Source: Alphaproteobacteria bacterium (GTDB lineage: Bacteria > Pseudomonadota > Alphaproteobacteria > Rhodobacterales > Rhodobacteraceae). From it: a DNA stretch of 5,533 bases. The stretch covers positions 11,166-16,698 of the forward strand of contig JAADIC010000144.1 of NCBI GenBank assembly GCA_013151535.1. The letters are read 5' to 3'. The notes under the pieces are model-generated. The model made no database searches, was not told where the DNA came from, and saw nothing but the letters and a program-made list of their open reading frames with translations. Below are positions 1-5,533 of this stretch, piece after piece (position 1 is the first letter of the stretch; every line of letters starts with the position of its first letter). The translations under genes were made by a program, and so were the position numbers.

Positions 1-497
1 GGTCGTGTCACCACCACCGGCCAGGTTATCAGCGGCCCGGCATCACCGGGCCAATGGGTCTGGATCGGAAGGGATGTCAGATCCACCTCTGCGCCTGTGC
101 AAATGACTTGCTGCACCGGGGCGGTTTTGACGGTTTTCGGGCGCGCCGACAGCGCCGCTTTCAGCATCGGCCAACGTGAATAGGCGTCGCGCAACCCGCT
201 TGGCGGGGTGGGCGCGCGCAGGGCTGCCAGAAATTCGCCAAGCTCGTCCAGCTTGTCGGAGGTCACCCCCAGCCCGGCCGCAACCCGCGCGCTTGTGCCG
301 AAAAGATTTACGATCACCGGGATGCCGGAAACGGCATCGCCCTGCAAAACCGGCTGCTCGAACCGCAAAACCGGCCCGCCCGCCTCCAGAACCGCCCGAT
401 GCACCGCCGTCATCTGGTGCTTGACGCATACAGGTTCAAGCACGGTTTTGAGCTGGCCGGTTTCAGCGCACCAGTCAAGAAAGGCGCGCAGGTTTGA
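1..497 (-). CDS. ubiD: UbiD family decarboxylase, N-terminal part (3-polyprenyl-4-hydroxybenzoate decarboxylase)
   Basis: The reverse-strand frame reads without a stop from about 590 to the left edge and gives roughly 165 recognisable residues; the gene continues outside the window. The N-terminus NLRAFLDW...GQLKTV, then HRAVLEAGGPVLRFE, VNLFGT, GLGVTSDKLDELG and LPIQTHWPGDAGPLITWP are hallmarks of the UbiD N-terminal, prenylated-FMN-binding half. The catalytic Glu-Arg-Glu residues lie beyond the edge. The family uses prFMN, made by UbiX, to decarboxylate the prenylated 4-hydroxybenzoate intermediate of ubiquinone synthesis. The divergent ubiTUV genes support a quinone role rather than degradation of another aromatic acid. 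The start is unresolved: no ATG, GTG or TTG occurs in frame upstream of Asn at 494. The first candidates are GTG at 443 and ATG at 413, and both would remove conserved residues. The end coordinate given is therefore where homology begins, not a proven start. Family call is firm; exact substrate is inferred. Confidence 0.86.
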
Positions 498-575
498 ATA
501 TGGAGGTAAATTTCGGACGGTCTCTCTCCGGATGATTGTCAGAGATGCGCCTAGCAGTAAAAATGCCGCCGCGAA

Positions 576-589
576 TTGATCTTTGTCAA
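576..589. promoter_or_regulatory. FNR/FnrL-type binding site in the ubiD-ubiT divergent gap
   Basis: TTGAT-CTTT-GTCAA reads as TTGAC-AAAG-ATCAA on the other strand. It matches the FNR consensus TTGAT-N4-ATCAA at 9 of 10 conserved positions, and the TTGAC half-site is common in alphaproteobacterial FnrL sites. It lies between two divergent gene sets for quinone synthesis, one of which is the oxygen-independent pathway. Its centre (582.5) is 41.5 bases from both position 541 on the ubiD side and the ubiT start codon at 624. Regulation by FnrL is inferred from motif and context. A Dnr- or CRP-like paralogue could use the same site. Confidence 0.75.
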
Positions 590-612
590 TTTACTGTCAG
601 CAACAAAGGCCT

Positions 613-618
613 AGGAAG
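613..618 (+). promoter_or_regulatory. Ribosome binding site of ubiT
   Basis: AGGAAG lies 5 bases before the ATG at 624. It supports that start and argues against a leaderless ubiT mRNA, which the FNR-box geometry might otherwise suggest. Confidence 0.6.
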
Positions 619-623
619 ACAGA

Positions 624-1196
624 ATGACCCCTGCTGCGGAAAAGGTTTTCCAAGTGTTGCATCCCGACAAAACGATCCCGATATTTCCCGCACTTCCGGC
701 GCGAGCACTTGGTGTGATGCCGCTTGCACCGCTTTCGCTTTCCCTGACAGGGTTGGCGCGCAAGATCGCCAAAACCCATCCCGGCCTTTTTCGCCGGCTT
801 GGCATATATGACCACACGCGCTTTGTGCTGGATCCCACCGACCTGCCATTTGTCATCTGCCTTGAACCAAACGGCGGCGTTCCGCGCGTCACCGTGATGC
901 GCGGGCCTGGGGTTGGCGCGGCGCGCATTGCCGGGCCGATGGCAGCATTGCTGGGGCTGGTGCATGGGGCCTATGACGGCGACGCCCTGTTCTTTTCACG
1001 CGATCTGGTGATCGAGGGCGATACCGCCGCCGCCCTGGCCCTGCGCAACGCGGTTGATGACGCCGAACTTGATCTGGCGCAGGATATTATCGGCCTGTCC
1101 GGCCCGTTCGCACGCCCGTTACAGCGACTAGTCACTTTCGTGCAAACCAGAACCGGCGTCAGCCTGACCCGGCCCGAATCGGCACAGGCATGGTGA
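624..1196 (+). CDS. ubiT: UbiT, SCP2-domain lipid-binding factor of O2-independent ubiquinone synthesis
   Basis: A 190-residue protein made mostly of one SCP2 sterol-carrier domain, from about residue 40 to 150. The signature is DGDALFFSRDLVIEGDT followed by ALALRNAVDDAELD (about 118-150), close to the C-terminal half of E. coli UbiT (YhbT, 174 residues). The N-terminal stretch rich in Pro and Leu (about 17-45) is usual for alphaproteobacterial members. UbiT is thought to hold hydrophobic quinone intermediates so that UbiU and UbiV can hydroxylate the ring without oxygen. It is not itself expected to be the hydroxylase. No signal peptide is evident. It is the first gene of a ubiT-ubiU-ubiV operon, starts after a good ribosome binding site, and its TGA overlaps the ubiU ATG by one base. 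SCP2 domains alone are not specific, but the adjacent ubiU and ubiV genes settle the name. Confidence 0.93.
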   Translation: MTPAAEKVFQVLHPDKTIPIFPALPARALGVMPLAPLSLSLTGLARKIAKTHPGLFRRLGIYDHTRFVLDPTDLPFVICLEPNGGVPRVTVMRGPGVGAARIAGPMAALLGLVHGAYDGDALFFSRDLVIEGDTAAALALRNAVDDAELDLAQDIIGLSGPFARPLQRLVTFVQTRTGVSLTRPESAQAW

Positions 1197-2173
1197 TGGA
1201 AATCGTCTGCCCCGCAGGCACGCCTGCGGCCCTGCGCGCAGCCGTCAAGGCCGGGGCGCACACGGTTTATTGCGGCTTTGCCGATGAAACCAACGCGCGC
1301 AACTTTCCCGGCCTGAATTTCGAGCGCGCGGAAATGCGCGAAGGGGTGGCGTTCGCCCATGCCCATGGCGCCAAGGTTCTGGTGGCGATCAACACCTTTC
1401 CACGCGCCGGAGACGAGGCGCTCTGGCACCAAGCCGTCGCTGATGCCGAGGCTTCGGAGGCCGATGCGGTCATCCTCGCCGATCCCGGCCTGTTGGATTA
1501 CGCAAAGCACAGCCATCCGGAATTGCGCCTGCATCTTTCGGTGCAGGCCGCCGCTGCCAATGCCGATGTCATCAACCTTTATGCCCAGAGTTTTGGCGTC
1601 AAGCGGGTGGTTCTGCCGCGCGTATTATCCGTGCAGGAAATCGCTGCGATCAACGCCGAAATCGAGGTGGAAACCGAGGTTTTCGTTTTTGGCGGTCTCT
1701 GCGTCATGGCCGAAGGGCGCTGTTCGCTGTCGTCTTATGCAACCGGGCAGTCGCCCAATATGAACGGCGCCTGCTCGCCCGCCAGCCATGTGGAATATCA
1801 CGACGTGCGCGGCGTTCTGGATGCCCGCCTGGGTGGTTACACCATTCACCGGGTCGGCAAGGATGAGCCCGCACCTTATCCCACCCTGTGCAAGGGTTGT
1901 TTCAGCGCCGGTGGTAAATCCGGCCACCTGTTTGAGGATCCGGTCAGCCTGAACGCCGAGCACCTGATCCCACAATTGCAAAAGGCCGGTGTCACCGCCC
2001 TCAAAATCGAGGGGCGTCAACGCTCGCGATCCTATGTGGCGCAGGTCGTGCGCAATTTCCGCGCGGCGGTGGATGCGCTTGAGCTTGGCCGCCCGATGCC
2101 CGAGGGCATGCTGGCGCAATTGTCCGAGGGTCAGGCCACGACGGCGGGGGCCTACAAAAAAACATGGAGATAG
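1196..2173 (+). CDS. ubiU: UbiU, U32-family iron-sulfur protein of O2-independent ubiquinone hydroxylation
   Basis: A peptidase-U32-like protein of 325 residues. It opens with MEIVCPAG and continues with DETNARNFPGLNF, INTF, LSVQA, VVLPRVLS, FGGLCVMAEGRC, SSYATGQSPN, GACSPA, YPTLCKG and the U32 signature KIEGRQRS near residue 270. Cysteines at 169, 176, 193 and 232 match the four [4Fe-4S] ligands reported for E. coli UbiU at the same numbers. With UbiV it forms a heterodimer that hydroxylates the quinone ring without O2; in E. coli prephenate is the reported hydroxyl donor. The ATG at 1196 is chosen over the in-frame ATG at 1190 because the family starts M-E-[LIV]-x-CPAG and because it gives a TGATG junction with ubiT, a sign of translational coupling. 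An AGG at 1186-1188 is a modest ribosome binding site. An extra cysteine follows the last ligand (CKGC, residue 235). Despite the family name it is not expected to be a protease. Confidence 0.96.
   Translation: MEIVCPAGTPAALRAAVKAGAHTVYCGFADETNARNFPGLNFERAEMREGVAFAHAHGAKVLVAINTFPRAGDEALWHQAVADAEASEADAVILADPGLLDYAKHSHPELRLHLSVQAAAANADVINLYAQSFGVKRVVLPRVLSVQEIAAINAEIEVETEVFVFGGLCVMAEGRCSLSSYATGQSPNMNGACSPASHVEYHDVRGVLDARLGGYTIHRVGKDEPAPYPTLCKGCFSAGGKSGHLFEDPVSLNAEHLIPQLQKAGVTALKIEGRQRSRSYVAQVVRNFRAAVDALELGRPMPEGMLAQLSEGQATTAGAYKKTWR
2166..2170 (+). promoter_or_regulatory. Ribosome binding site of ubiV
   Basis: GGAGA lies inside the last codons of ubiU, 7 bases before the ATG at 2178. It fixes the ubiV start and excludes the longer frame that opens at 1989 inside ubiU. 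Confidence 0.6.
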
Positions 2174-2177
2174 ATCA

Positions 2178-3092
2178 ATGCAACTGACGGTCGGCCCCAA
2201 CCAGTTTTTCTGGCCCGAGGATCGCTGGGCCCAGCTTTACGAAGATCTGGCCGAAACCACCATTGATCGGGTGGTTCTGGGCGAACTGGTCTGCTCCAAA
2301 CGCTTGCCATTCTATCAAAACCGCATCCCCGAGGCGATTGCGCGCTTAAAGGCGGCAGGCAAGCAGGTGGTGCTGACCAGCCTCGCGCTTGTGACCCTGA
2401 AACGGGAACGAAAACTGACTGCCGAACTGATTGAGATGGGAGTTGAGGTCGAGATTAACGATCTGACAACCCTTGCCTATCTACCTGATAATACGGTGTT
2501 TTCCGTTGGCCCGCTGGTTAATGTCTATAACGAAAGCACTTTGCGCTGGCTGGCATCGCGCGGGGCCAATCGTATCTGCCTGCCACCCGAATTGCCGCTG
2601 AAATCGGTCGGAATCCTTGCGACAGCAGGGGCTGATCTTGGGGTTGCGATCGAGGTTTGGGGCCACGGGCGGGTGCCCTTGGCGATTTCGGGGCGCTGTT
2701 ATCACGCGCGTCTGCATGGGCGAACCAAGGACAATTGCCAGTTCGCCTGCGAGGATGACGCGGATGGCTTAAGCGTGCGCACGCTTGACGATCAGCCCTT
2801 TCTGGCCATGAACGGGGTGCAGACATTATCCGACAGCCACGCCTGCGCCGCGCATCAGGTTGGGGCTTTAGCGCGAGCCGGTGTCGCGGCCCTGCGCCTG
2901 TCGCCGCAATCGGGTGATTTTGCGCAAATATGCCGCCTTTATCGCCAGCTTCTGGAGGGCGAGTTGAACGGGGAAGCCGTTGTAACCGCTCTCAAGGCGC
3001 TTGACGCCGATCTGCGCTTGTCCGACGGTTTTTTGACCGGAGATCGGGGTGCTGACTGGTCGGGGCAGCGACCGCAGGCCGGAGACATATAG
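2178..3092 (+). CDS. ubiV: UbiV, U32-family iron-sulfur partner of UbiU
   Basis: A 304-residue U32-like protein. It shows the UbiV pattern: VGPNQFFWP at the start, LGELVCSKR around residue 39, SLALV (68-72), EVEINDL (90-96), the GHGRVPLAISGRC block ending at Cys174, then NCQFAC, and FLAMNGVQTLS and LRLSPQ towards the end. Cysteines 39, 174, 187 and 191 keep the CX12CX3C spacing of E. coli UbiV ligands 39, 180, 193 and 197, so a [4Fe-4S] cluster is expected. UbiV pairs with UbiU for oxygen-independent ring hydroxylation. The gene begins 4 bases after the ubiU stop with its own ribosome binding site. The same frame is open back to 1989, but that extension overlaps the conserved C-terminus of ubiU and lacks homology. 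The last 15 or so residues are polar and look unconserved. Confidence 0.96.
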   Translation: MQLTVGPNQFFWPEDRWAQLYEDLAETTIDRVVLGELVCSKRLPFYQNRIPEAIARLKAAGKQVVLTSLALVTLKRERKLTAELIEMGVEVEINDLTTLAYLPDNTVFSVGPLVNVYNESTLRWLASRGANRICLPPELPLKSVGILATAGADLGVAIEVWGHGRVPLAISGRCYHARLHGRTKDNCQFACEDDADGLSVRTLDDQPFLAMNGVQTLSDSHACAAHQVGALARAGVAALRLSPQSGDFAQICRLYRQLLEGELNGEAVVTALKALDADLRLSDGFLTGDRGADWSGQRPQAGDI

Positions 3093-3108
3093 GGTTTTTG
3101 TTGAACCC
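3092..3108 (+). terminator. Weak hairpin at the end of ubiV, possible terminator
   Basis: GGGTT (3092-3096) can pair with AACCC (3104-3108) around a 7-base loop starting at the last base of the ubiV stop codon. The stem is short and no T tract follows, so a Rho-independent terminator is doubtful. It is listed because it is the structure nearest the ubiTUV operon end. Confidence 0.2.
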
Positions 3109-3326
3109 CCCATAGAGCGTATTGCGTTTGATCGGGTGCATGTGAGCGCAACATGTTCAAATCTGAGGCACCCTCGCACAAGGGTACCTAACGTATGTCA
3201 CCTAACACATTGTCACCTAGCACCTTGTTATCTAACGCTTCGTTATCTAACACGTTGTTACCTAACACATAGTTACCGGAAGAACTTCTGAACAAAGCCC
3301 CCACCTGACATTTTGAGAACACCCAA
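3093..3326. other. Convergent intergenic region, ubiV to alkB
   Basis: About 230 bases separate the converging 3' ends of ubiV and alkB. No convincing gene was found. Two further short stems, CATGT/ACATG (3139-3143 with 3151-3155) and ACCCT/AGGGT (3170-3174 with 3181-3185), lie just before the 15-bp repeat array. They may contribute to transcript ending between the two operons, but neither has a T tract. A plus-strand frame crosses the region, but it only translates the repeat and has no homology that I recognise. Confidence 0.5.
3184..3277. repeat. Degenerate 15-bp tandem direct repeat with internal dyads
   Basis: Units begin with GT at 3184 (13 bp), 3197, 3212, 3227, 3242 and 3257 (15 bp each), then a partial copy from 3272. 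The consensus is GTYAYCTAACACNTT. Units from 3227 onward contain the dyad GTTA-YC-TAAC. Unit junctions add a second dyad, for example TAACA-CGT-TGTTA at 3248-3260. Because the period is a multiple of three, the plus strand would encode a CYLTH-like pentapeptide and the minus strand a VLGDN-like one. The array sits downstream of both flanking genes, so it is not an ordinary promoter operator. It could be a minisatellite, protein-binding iterons or a 3'-UTR structural element. Its presence is certain; its function is unknown. Confidence 0.85.
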
Positions 3327-4481
3327 TTATCCCGCCCCTGCCGGTGCCGGATGGGTCCAGTTCTTATAAGCGCTCCAATCCTCGATCTCGGGATAAAACT
3401 GTCTGCGCCATGCCCGAACTTTCGGGTTGAAAACCCGCCGCCACAAAGGCGGGATCATCGCCAGCGCCGTCATCGGTGGATAGCCGGTGGGCAGCATCGG
3501 CACCTGGGCCGCATCGTAAATCTGCAACAACGGATAGCGCCGCATGGGGTGGATATGGTGATCCGCGTGGCGCTGCAGGTTAATCAGCAACAGGCCGGAA
3601 ACGCGGTGGGCGGAATCCCAGGAATGATGCGCTTTGACCGGCTCGTATTTACCTGCCCCCAGATGTTTTCGGGTCAGGCCGTAATGCTCCACATAATTTG
3701 TCAATTCAAGCTGCCATACGGCGACAAAAGCCTGAAACACGAACAGGCCCACGCCTATCCAGCCGCCGATTGCAAAGGCCAGCGCAAGAAACGCGGTTTG
3801 CAGAATAAGGTATTTCCAGATCGGGTTGGCGGGGTGCCAGGGCCCGCGACCACGCCGCGCCAGCATCGCCCTCTCGGCCCGCCAGGCCGAGCCAAAACCG
3901 GTCAGCAGAATGCGGCCAAAGGCGCGGTGAAACCCCTCGTTATAACGCGCGGTTACCGTGTCGCGCGGCGTGCCGACATAGGGGTGATGCACCAGCAAAT
4001 GTTCAGTGCGAAAATGGCCATAAAGCACCAGCGCCATCAGCAAATCGCCCAAACCACGCTCAACCCGGTTGGATTTGTGAAACAATTCATGGGCATAGAC
4101 GATACCCACCGTGCCGGTGGTGACGCCAATGCCAAACATGATGCCAAGGGTTTCCAGCGTTGAATACTGGCCAAACCGCGTCAGATAATAAAGCGTGCCA
4201 AAGACCAGCGTAAACTGGATCGGAAACCAGAGCCATGTCAGCAGGCGAAACCAGAACAGCACCGCGTCGGGTGTTTCGGGATCGGGGTTCTTGAGATTCT
4301 GGCCCAGAACCAGATCCAAAAGCGGCATCAGAACCCAGCCATAAAGCGGGATCAGCAGAATGAACCAGCCCCCCTGCAACACTGCCAGCACCACCAGCGG
4401 CACAAATGTCATGGTCATCCAATAGGGCCACGCCCTTAGTCTGACATGCGCGGGCGCATCAATGGGCGTTTCTTTTGTCAT
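3327..4481 (-). CDS. alkB: AlkB-type integral membrane non-heme diiron hydroxylase (alkane 1-monooxygenase family)
   Basis: A 384-residue membrane protein. Hydrophobic segments lie near residues 22-36, 39-59, 79-100, 108-130 and 225-257. The family histidine boxes are all present: HELFH (131-135), H156 followed by EHLLVHH (160-166), the AlkB signature NYVEHYGL (262-269) and LQRHADHH (302-309). The C-terminal FNPKVRAWRR...YPEIEDWSAY is typical of proteobacterial AlkB. The enzyme would sit in the inner membrane and hydroxylate the terminal carbon of alkanes or related acyl chains, using O2 and electrons from rubredoxin. No rubredoxin domain is fused and no rubredoxin gene is visible. The ATG overlaps the stop of the upstream P450 gene (ATGA), and AAGGA at 4488-4492 is its ribosome binding site. 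The first and second boxes differ from the classic HELGHK and EHNRGHH, so alkane specificity is likely but not certain. Confidence 0.92.
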   Translation of the reverse strand: MTKETPIDAPAHVRLRAWPYWMTMTFVPLVVLAVLQGGWFILLIPLYGWVLMPLLDLVLGQNLKNPDPETPDAVLFWFRLLTWLWFPIQFTLVFGTLYYLTRFGQYSTLETLGIMFGIGVTTGTVGIVYAHELFHKSNRVERGLGDLLMALVLYGHFRTEHLLVHHPYVGTPRDTVTARYNEGFHRAFGRILLTGFGSAWRAERAMLARRGRGPWHPANPIWKYLILQTAFLALAFAIGGWIGVGLFVFQAFVAVWQLELTNYVEHYGLTRKHLGAGKYEPVKAHHSWDSAHRVSGLLLINLQRHADHHIHPMRRYPLLQIYDAAQVPMLPTGYPPMTALAMIPPLWRRVFNPKVRAWRRQFYPEIEDWSAYKNWTHPAPAGAG

Positions 4482-5533
4482 CTGGTTTCCTTACCCGAAT
4501 TGTCCGTTCTTGGCGTCAGTTTAAGGCGGATGCCATCGGCCGCGCGCACGGTCAGATGGGCAACCGGCATCGGGTGGTCGCCGTCAATCACCTCAAAGCG
4601 GAACGCCCTGACCAGCATGGACAGCAGCAATGTCCCCTCGGCCATGGCAAAGGCCGAGCCGGGGCAAACCCTTGGCCCGGCTGAAAACGGAATATAGGCC
4701 TTGCGCAGACATTCTTTGCCGTTTTCGGTTTCAAACCGGGCGGGGTCAAATTCGTCGGGGCGCTCCCACAACCGTTCATGCCGGTGCAGATGCCACGGGC
4801 TGAGGATCACTTGCGCGCCTTTGGCCACTTTTCGGCCACGGAAAACTTGCGGGCAAGCCGCCTCGCGCACGAACATCGGCACCGGCGGATAAAGCCGCAT
4901 GGTTTCGCGAAACACCGCCCGCGAATGGCGCAGTTTTGAGACGGTCGAGAAATAAATTTTCTCGGGCTCAAACGCCGTTAACGCCTCTTTCGCCAGCTTT
5001 TCCTGCCAGTCGGGATAGCGCGCCAAAAGATAAAGCGCCCAAGCCAGAACTGCCGCCGAGGTTTCGTGCCCGGCCAAAAAGAAGATCGCAACCTGATCGG
5101 TCATTTCCTCGGGGGCAAACAGCTTGCCGGTTTCAGGATCCGGCGTGGTCATGATCTTGGTGGCCAGATCATCCGGCGCAGTACCGGCAGCGATTTCGCT
5201 GGCGCGCTGGCTTACCAACTGTTCGATCAACCCTCGAATGATGCGCGCGGTTTCTTTGGTCTTGCGCGAATGAAACCGTGGAAACCATTTCGGTAGCGGC
5301 AAAATCGCGGTGATATTGGCCACCGGTTGCGCCGCCTGATGCTCGCGAAACGTCTGAAACGCGGCGGTGGCGATTTCATGTTCGATCGGAACCGAAAAAA
5401 GCGTGCGAAAGATCACATCCATGGCCATATGGCTGGTCTGGGATTCAATTTCGACCGGGCGATTGTCGGCCAGCGGCTGAAGGCGTTCGACACCAGCCAC
5501 ACCGCTATCCCACATGGCCGGAAAAATCGTGCG
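4478..5533 (-). CDS. Cytochrome P450, 5'-truncated by the window edge
   Basis: About 351 residues are visible; roughly 100 N-terminal residues should lie beyond the right edge, since the frame is still open there. The Met codon at 5515 is internal and lies in the helix C region (RTIFPAMWD). The diagnostic P450 elements are all present. Numbering from that Met, they are the oxygen-activating I-helix AGHET (148-152), ExxR as ETMR (204-207), a PERF-type segment DEFDPARF (254-261) and the heme loop FSAGPRVCPG (277-286) with Cys284 as thiolate ligand. The heme loop and I-helix resemble the CYP4/CYP102-like bacterial class that often acts on fatty acids, not the CYP153 alkane hydroxylases. It is a soluble heme monooxygenase needing external electron donors; no reductase domain is fused at the C-terminus. 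The gene is upstream of alkB and shares an ATGA stop-start overlap, so the two are probably co-translated. The substrate cannot be read from sequence. Confidence 0.95.
   Translation of the reverse strand, partial: RTIFPAMWDSGVAGVERLQPLADNRPVEIESQTSHMAMDVIFRTLFSVPIEHEIATAAFQTFREHQAAQPVANITAILPLPKWFPRFHSRKTKETARIIRGLIEQLVSQRASEIAAGTAPDDLATKIMTTPDPETGKLFAPEEMTDQVAIFFLAGHETSAAVLAWALYLLARYPDWQEKLAKEALTAFEPEKIYFSTVSKLRHSRAVFRETMRLYPPVPMFVREAACPQVFRGRKVAKGAQVILSPWHLHRHERLWERPDEFDPARFETENGKECLRKAYIPFSAGPRVCPGSAFAMAEGTLLLSMLVRAFRFEVIDGDHPMPVAHLTVRAADGIRLKLTPRTDNSGKETR

Noticed and set aside
43..429. Minus-strand frame of 128 codons in the ubiD region
   Set aside because: It is low-complexity (Gly, Arg, Ala rich) and lies in a different frame from the clearly homologous UbiD translation on the same strand.
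971..1534. Minus-strand frame of 187 codons opposite ubiT and ubiU
   Set aside because: It spans two well-supported genes on the opposite strand and shows no family motif.
1989..2177. Upstream extension of the ubiV reading frame into ubiU
   Set aside because: It overlaps the conserved KIEGRQRS end of UbiU in another frame. UbiV homology starts at the ATG at 2178, which has its own ribosome binding site, and the cysteine numbering fits that start.
3127..3141. Second FNR-like site (TTTGATCGGGTGCAT)
   Set aside because: Only the left half-site fits; the right half lacks ATCAA or GTCAA, and the position is downstream of ubiV rather than before a gene.
3184..3277. CRISPR array
   Set aside because: The units are contiguous with a 15-bp period and no spacers, and they diverge from one another; no cas genes are present.
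3049..3291. Plus-strand frame of 80 codons across the end of ubiV and the repeat array
   Set aside because: It begins inside ubiV in another frame, has no evident ribosome site, and its content is mainly a translation of the 15-bp repeat.
3351..4163. Long plus-strand frame of 270 codons opposite alkB
   Set aside because: It is a GC-driven shadow. The minus strand carries full AlkB homology with all histidine boxes; the plus-strand product resembles nothing known and lacks a start context.
4478..5533. Assignment of the P450 to the CYP153 alkane hydroxylases
   Set aside because: The I-helix is AGHETSA and the heme loop FSAGPRVCPG, unlike the motifs of CYP153; proximity to alkB alone is not enough.

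Overview
The window reads as a GC-rich alphaproteobacterial chromosome segment, most likely Rhodobacterales. This rests on the style of the UbiTUV, UbiD and AlkB proteins, an FnrL-type site and the codon bias; it is inference, since nothing in the window names the species. There are two gene blocks that point toward each other.

Left block (1-3092), quinone synthesis for low oxygen. A ubiD-type gene (1 to about 497, minus strand, running off the left edge) lies divergent to ubiT-ubiU-ubiV (624-3092, plus strand). UbiD removes the carboxylate from the polyprenylated 4-hydroxybenzoate ring. UbiT, UbiU and UbiV form the oxygen-independent ring-hydroxylation system. All four iron-sulfur cysteines are present in both UbiU and UbiV, with the spacing known from E. 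coli. The three genes are tightly packed: ubiT and ubiU overlap by one base and ubiV follows after 4 bases. The roughly 120-base divergent gap holds a near-perfect FNR/FnrL box at 576-589, which suggests oxygen-responsive control. The ubiD reading frame has no ATG, GTG or TTG upstream of its conserved N-terminus, which is a real anomaly.

Middle (3093-3326). This is a convergent intergenic stretch without a convincing gene. It holds two small hairpins and a degenerate array of 15-bp direct repeats (3184-3277). Most units contain a short dyad, GTTA-N2-TAAC.

Right block (3327-5533, minus strand). A cytochrome P450 gene, cut by the right edge at its 5' end, is followed by an alkB-type membrane alkane/fatty-acyl hydroxylase gene. 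The two overlap by ATGA, so they are probably translationally coupled. All diagnostic P450 motifs and all AlkB histidine boxes are intact. No ferredoxin, rubredoxin or reductase gene is visible in the window.

The right block uses O2 for hydroxylation and the left block replaces O2-dependent hydroxylation. No direct functional link between the blocks can be shown from sequence.
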